Source of the DNA: an uncultured Lachnospiraceae bacterium | GTDB lineage: Bacteria; Bacillota; Clostridia; Lachnospirales; Lachnospiraceae | Assembly (NCBI GenBank): GCA_910583605.1 | Contig: CAJTXN010000019.1 | Coordinates: forward strand, 1-34,328 | DNA: 34,328 bases | Direction of reading: 5' to 3' | In this document: piece by piece, positions 31,501 to 34,328 of the stretch | How the letters are laid out: every line of letters starts with the position of its first letter | How positions within the stretch are numbered: the stretch's first letter is position 1 | Translations under genes and position numbers: made by a program | The notes under the pieces: model-generated | Told to the model about the DNA's origin: nothing | What the model saw: the letters and a program-made list of their open reading frames with translations, nothing else | Databases searched by the model: none

Positions 31501-32256
31501 ATGAAACTGGTATCATGGAATGTGAACGGAATACGAGCCTGTGTTCAGAAGGGTTTTGAAGATACATTTAAAACACTGGATGCGGATATATTCTGTATTC
31601 AGGAAAGTAAGATGCAGGCAGGACAGTTGGATTTGAGCCTGGATGGATATTATCAGTATTGGAATTATGCAGAAAAGAAAGGATATTCCGGAACTGCCAT
31701 TTTTACAAAACAGGAGCCGGTTCAGGTATTCTATGGAATGAATATGGAGGAACATGACAAAGAGGGCAGGGTGATCACTCTTGAGTTTGATACATTTTAT
31801 ATGGTAACGGTATATACACCTAATTCACAAAATGAGCTGGCAAGATTGGACTACAGAATGGAATGGGAAGATGCATTTAGAAACTATTTACTGGTATTGA
31901 ATCAGAAGAAGCCGGTAATTGTATGCGGGGATATGAATGTAGCGCACAGGGAAATTGATTTGAAGAATCCAAAAACCAACCGGAAAAATGCTGGTTTTAC
32001 GGATGAAGAAAGAGGAAAATTTACGGAATTATTGAAATCTGGATTTGTGGATACATATCGGTATCTGTATCCCGATACGGAAGGAGTATACTCCTGGTGG
32101 TCTTACCGGTTTAGTGCCAGAGCAAAAAATGCAGGATGGCGTATTGATTATTTTCTGGTGTCGGACACTGTAAAAGATAAGATTCAGGAAGCAAAAATTC
32201 ATATGGAAATTATGGGCTCGGACCATTGTCCGGTAGAGCTGGAAATTAATATATAA
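31501..32256 (+). CDS. xth: Exodeoxyribonuclease III (AP endonuclease)
   Basis: A cytoplasmic DNA-repair enzyme of 251 residues that cuts at abasic sites and degrades 3' ends. EEP-superfamily motifs are complete: LVSWNVNGIRA, IFCIQESKMQ (catalytic E), VYTPNSQ, CGDMNVAH, KNAGFTDEERGKF, WRIDYFLVS and the final GSDHCPVELEI (D and H). The residues required for magnesium and catalysis are all visible. The ribosome site is weak (GGGAATAAATAA). It is probably cotranscribed with the DUF2156 gene 28 bases on. Confidence 0.95.
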   Translation: MKLVSWNVNGIRACVQKGFEDTFKTLDADIFCIQESKMQAGQLDLSLDGYYQYWNYAEKKGYSGTAIFTKQEPVQVFYGMNMEEHDKEGRVITLEFDTFYMVTVYTPNSQNELARLDYRMEWEDAFRNYLLVLNQKKPVIVCGDMNVAHREIDLKNPKTNRKNAGFTDEERGKFTELLKSGFVDTYRYLYPDTEGVYSWWSYRFSARAKNAGWRIDYFLVSDTVKDKIQEAKIHMEIMGSDHCPVELEINI

Positions 32257-32283
32257 TAACGGAGTGCGGATGAGGTAATTGTA

Positions 32284-33183
32284 ATGCAGGAAATAGAGGA
32301 ATTCAGGAAACCGTTGATTGAAGATGTGGAGTTGATTCGAAATTGTTTTATGGCCCAAAGACATATGGCATGTGATTACAGCAGCGGCAATATCATTTTG
32401 TGGTCAAAGATTTATAATACCGAGATTGCATATATCAAAGATATGTTAATTGTTAAATTCAACAGGGGAAAAGATACATTTTTTACGTATCCGGCAGGAA
32501 CCGGAAGTCATATGGAAGCAATACAATGGCTGGAAAAGTATTGTCATACCAAAAGCATTGATTTAAAATTCGGAATCATGGAACCGGAAATGTATGCAGA
32601 ACTGAATGAAATGTATCCGGGAAGATTTTCAATTGAGTATTCCAGAGACAATGCAGATTATATTTATCCGGTGGAAAAACTGGCGGCTTTGTCGGGAAAA
32701 GCATATCATGGGAAGAAAAATCATGTTAATAAATTTATGAAAACACATGAAGATTGGTTCTATGAAAAAATGAGCCATGAAAATACAGAAGAGTGTATCC
32801 GTATGGTACAGCAATGGTGCATAGAAAACGGCTGTTGCGATGACAAGGACAAGGCGGCAGAAATCTGTGTCTGTATTGAGGGTATCCGCCGGCGGGAAGA
32901 ACTGGGACTGACCGGAGGCTTGATCAGAACCGGAGACGGAATCGTAGCGTTGACATTGGGGGAGCCGTTAAATCAGGATACATTTGTCATTCATTTTGAA
33001 AAAGCCTTTTCTGGTATACAGGGAGCATATCCGATGATAAACCAGCAGTTTATTTTACATGAGCTTATGGATTATAAATATGTAAACCGGGAAGAAGATA
33101 TGGGACTGGATGGATTGCGAAAGGCAAAAGAATCTTATAAGCCGGTAATGATGGCTGAAAAGGGATTTGCGGTTTCAGGCTGA
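32284..33183 (+). CDS. DUF2156-domain protein (phosphatidylglycerol lysyltransferase C-terminal-like)
   Basis: A 299-residue soluble protein with the tandem acetyltransferase-like fold of DUF2156, related to the catalytic part of MprF. Telling segments are DYSSGNIILWSKIYNTE at the N-terminus, TYPAGTG, DYIYPVEKLAALSGKAYHGKKNHVNKF in outline, and the end YVNREEDMGLDGLRKAKESYKP. No membrane helices, so it is not a full MprF. The family includes enzymes that use aminoacyl-tRNA, but the activity of this stand-alone form is not established. It is followed 52 bases later by a GNAT gene, probably in the same operon. Confidence 0.87.
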   Translation: MQEIEEFRKPLIEDVELIRNCFMAQRHMACDYSSGNIILWSKIYNTEIAYIKDMLIVKFNRGKDTFFTYPAGTGSHMEAIQWLEKYCHTKSIDLKFGIMEPEMYAELNEMYPGRFSIEYSRDNADYIYPVEKLAALSGKAYHGKKNHVNKFMKTHEDWFYEKMSHENTEECIRMVQQWCIENGCCDDKDKAAEICVCIEGIRRREELGLTGGLIRTGDGIVALTLGEPLNQDTFVIHFEKAFSGIQGAYPMINQQFILHELMDYKYVNREEDMGLDGLRKAKESYKPVMMAEKGFAVSG

Positions 33184-33235
33184 AAAGATTCATTTTTTTC
33201 TGGTACGGATTTACGCTTGAGAGGTTGTGCATAAG

Positions 33236-34120
33236 ATGAATATAGCGGAATTAAAAGGTTTATGGAAGGAAGTATTCGGAGACAGCGATGAGTATCTGGA
33301 TATATTTTTTTCCAGGATTTATAAAGAAAACAATACATTGGTACACTGTATAGATGGAAAGCCGGCAGCGGCATTGTACATGATACCATATGAGATTTAC
33401 ATCAATGGGAAATATTATCTGATGCAATATCTTTATGCCCTGGCAACAAAAGCAGAGTACCGTAGAAAAGGAATAATGACGGAATTGATTCATCAGGCCC
33501 ATAGGATAGGAAAAAAACGCGGATATATATCTTCCGTATTGATTCCTGCCTGTCAGGACCTGTATGCTTATTATCAGCATCTTGGATATAATATAGCATA
33601 TTATCAGAATAAACTTATACTAAGTAAAACCGAGATTAAAAGATTATGCAGGGAACGGGGGACAGACGGAACGAGGTTTGAAATTAAGGCATTGAATAAA
33701 GACTCTTTTCAGAAAATATATGAAAAAAGTATATGGACCGGGAAAAACGGTATTCGGCAATCAGGACTGCTGAATAATTTTTATTTGGAAATGCTGCAGC
33801 AGGATGGCGGAACCGCAGTTTCGTTTTTAATTGATAAGAAAAGAACGGATTTATATGCATTGATCGGTTTTGACAAACAACCTTCCGGGAACATCAGAAT
33901 GATATTATATGAAACGAATGCAAAAAATGATGATGAAAATCTGATGTTAATTTCAGCACTTGCCCGGAATTATGAATTTCAGGAATTGGTGGGAGAAGGG
34001 GTGGAGTCAACCGGATTATTGAGCGGAAAAATATATAGAAAAAGATATGCTATGATACATCCGCTTTCTAATATGGATATAGAATGGAATCTCTTGAGTA
34101 TGAATCGACTACTATTATAG
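33236..34120 (+). CDS. Eis-like GNAT acetyltransferase
   Basis: A 294-residue protein. The first half is a GNAT domain: LYMIPYEIYINGKYYLMQYLYALAT, here as the strand before the acetyl-CoA loop AEYRRKGIMTELI, then IPACQDLYAYYQHLGY. The second half (about 135-294) is less clear and resembles the second domain of Eis/DUF4081-type proteins. ATG 33236 is used since GAGG lies at 33221; a GTG at 33227 is too near it. Location after a DUF2156 gene suggests joint function, perhaps transfer of acyl or aminoacyl groups. Substrate unknown. Confidence 0.8.
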   Translation: MNIAELKGLWKEVFGDSDEYLDIFFSRIYKENNTLVHCIDGKPAAALYMIPYEIYINGKYYLMQYLYALATKAEYRRKGIMTELIHQAHRIGKKRGYISSVLIPACQDLYAYYQHLGYNIAYYQNKLILSKTEIKRLCRERGTDGTRFEIKALNKDSFQKIYEKSIWTGKNGIRQSGLLNNFYLEMLQQDGGTAVSFLIDKKRTDLYALIGFDKQPSGNIRMILYETNAKNDDENLMLISALARNYEFQELVGEGVESTGLLSGKIYRKRYAMIHPLSNMDIEWNLLSMNRLLL

Positions 34121-34162
34121 AAGATTAAATAGAAAAGCAGGGATAGAAATAGGACAAAAAAA

Positions 34163-34206
34163 TACTTAAAAAAATGATTGACAAAAGTCGATTACGGTGA
34201 TATCAT
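34163..34206 (+). promoter_or_regulatory. Strong promoter P1, probably of a stable-RNA operon
   Basis: TTGACA (34178-34183) and TATCAT (34201-34206) are 17 bases apart. An A-rich upstream element matches that of the tRNA-Val promoter over 23 bases. Confidence 0.75.
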
Positions 34207-34282
34207 ATACAAGTCGCTTGTGAGACAGTCAACAAAAAACGATAAAAAAATCAGGAAACTGAGAAAAAAATCAAAAAAACAG

Positions 34283-34311
34283 TTGACAGAAGCAAAGCGT
34301 TATGGTAAACT
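34283..34311 (+). promoter_or_regulatory. Strong promoter P2, tandem to P1
   Basis: TTGACA (34283-34288) and TAAACT (34306-34311) are 17 bases apart with A-tracts upstream. Two consensus promoters 105 bases apart, with no coding sequence between, are typical of rRNA operons; the transcribed part is outside the window. Confidence 0.72.
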
Positions 34312-34328
34312 ATCAAAGTTGCTGTTGA

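Overview
The window looks like chromosomal DNA of a gut-type, spore-forming Firmicute, most probably a Lachnospiraceae (Clostridium cluster XIVa) species. The DNA is AT-rich, has strong AAGGAGG ribosome sites, carries a sporulation sigma factor (sigH) at the end of the conserved cysS-mrnC-rlmB block, and its tRNA genes lack an encoded CCA. No phage, conjugative element or CRISPR array is visible. It is mostly housekeeping DNA with several accessory patches. All identifications come from reading motifs; no database search was run.

Layout. 1-67 is the extreme 3' end (domains V and VI) of a group II intron. 81-1677 (minus) is a sortase-type surface protein with a helical-toroid-like domain behind a cobalamin riboswitch. 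1745-2881 is a cluster of GNAT acetyltransferases, one truncated and one decayed. 2904-6896 holds a disordered Arg/Asn/Gly-rich protein, a UDP-sugar pyrophosphorylase and argS. 6923-8274 holds two unrecognised genes. 8285-9369 (minus) is azlCD. 9440-12603 is a CPBP membrane protease, UDP-galactopyranose mutase and a family 2 glycosyltransferase. 12604-12861 is a compact, apparently pseudoknotted RNA candidate with its own terminator. 12917-17269 is sbcDC, facing a PAP2-type phosphatase. 18039-18213 is a giant palindrome, followed by tRNA-Val and tRNA-Met. 18589-23572 is ispF, a membrane metallophosphoesterase, cysS, mrnC, rlmB and sigH. 23658-25394 has a basic orphan protein, tRNA-Thr, a RelB/DinJ-YoeB toxin-antitoxin pair and a small convergent gene. 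25474-28835 has an unknown membrane protein, a zinc-ribbon/HTH protein, a membrane-anchored GH25 lysozyme and a Nudix hydrolase. 28979-30714 is a two-gene unit: an IscU/NifU-like protein plus a GGGtGRT-motif protein. 30715-31500 is a gene-poor stretch with a CBM21-like gene remnant and two minus-strand terminators. 31501-34120 is exonuclease III, a DUF2156 protein and a two-domain GNAT. The window ends in tandem strong promoters, probably those of an rRNA or tRNA operon.

How genes work together. Glf should make UDP-galactofuranose and the adjacent glycosyltransferase may use it in a surface glycan. SbcC and SbcD form one nuclease complex. CysS, MrnC, RlmB and SigH link translation and ribosome maturation to the sporulation transition. 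The cobalamin riboswitch ties the surface toroid protein to corrinoid status. The strongest leads for something undescribed are the structured RNA at 12604-12812, the IscU-like/GGGtGRT pair, the riboswitch-controlled surface protein and the 175-bp palindrome.
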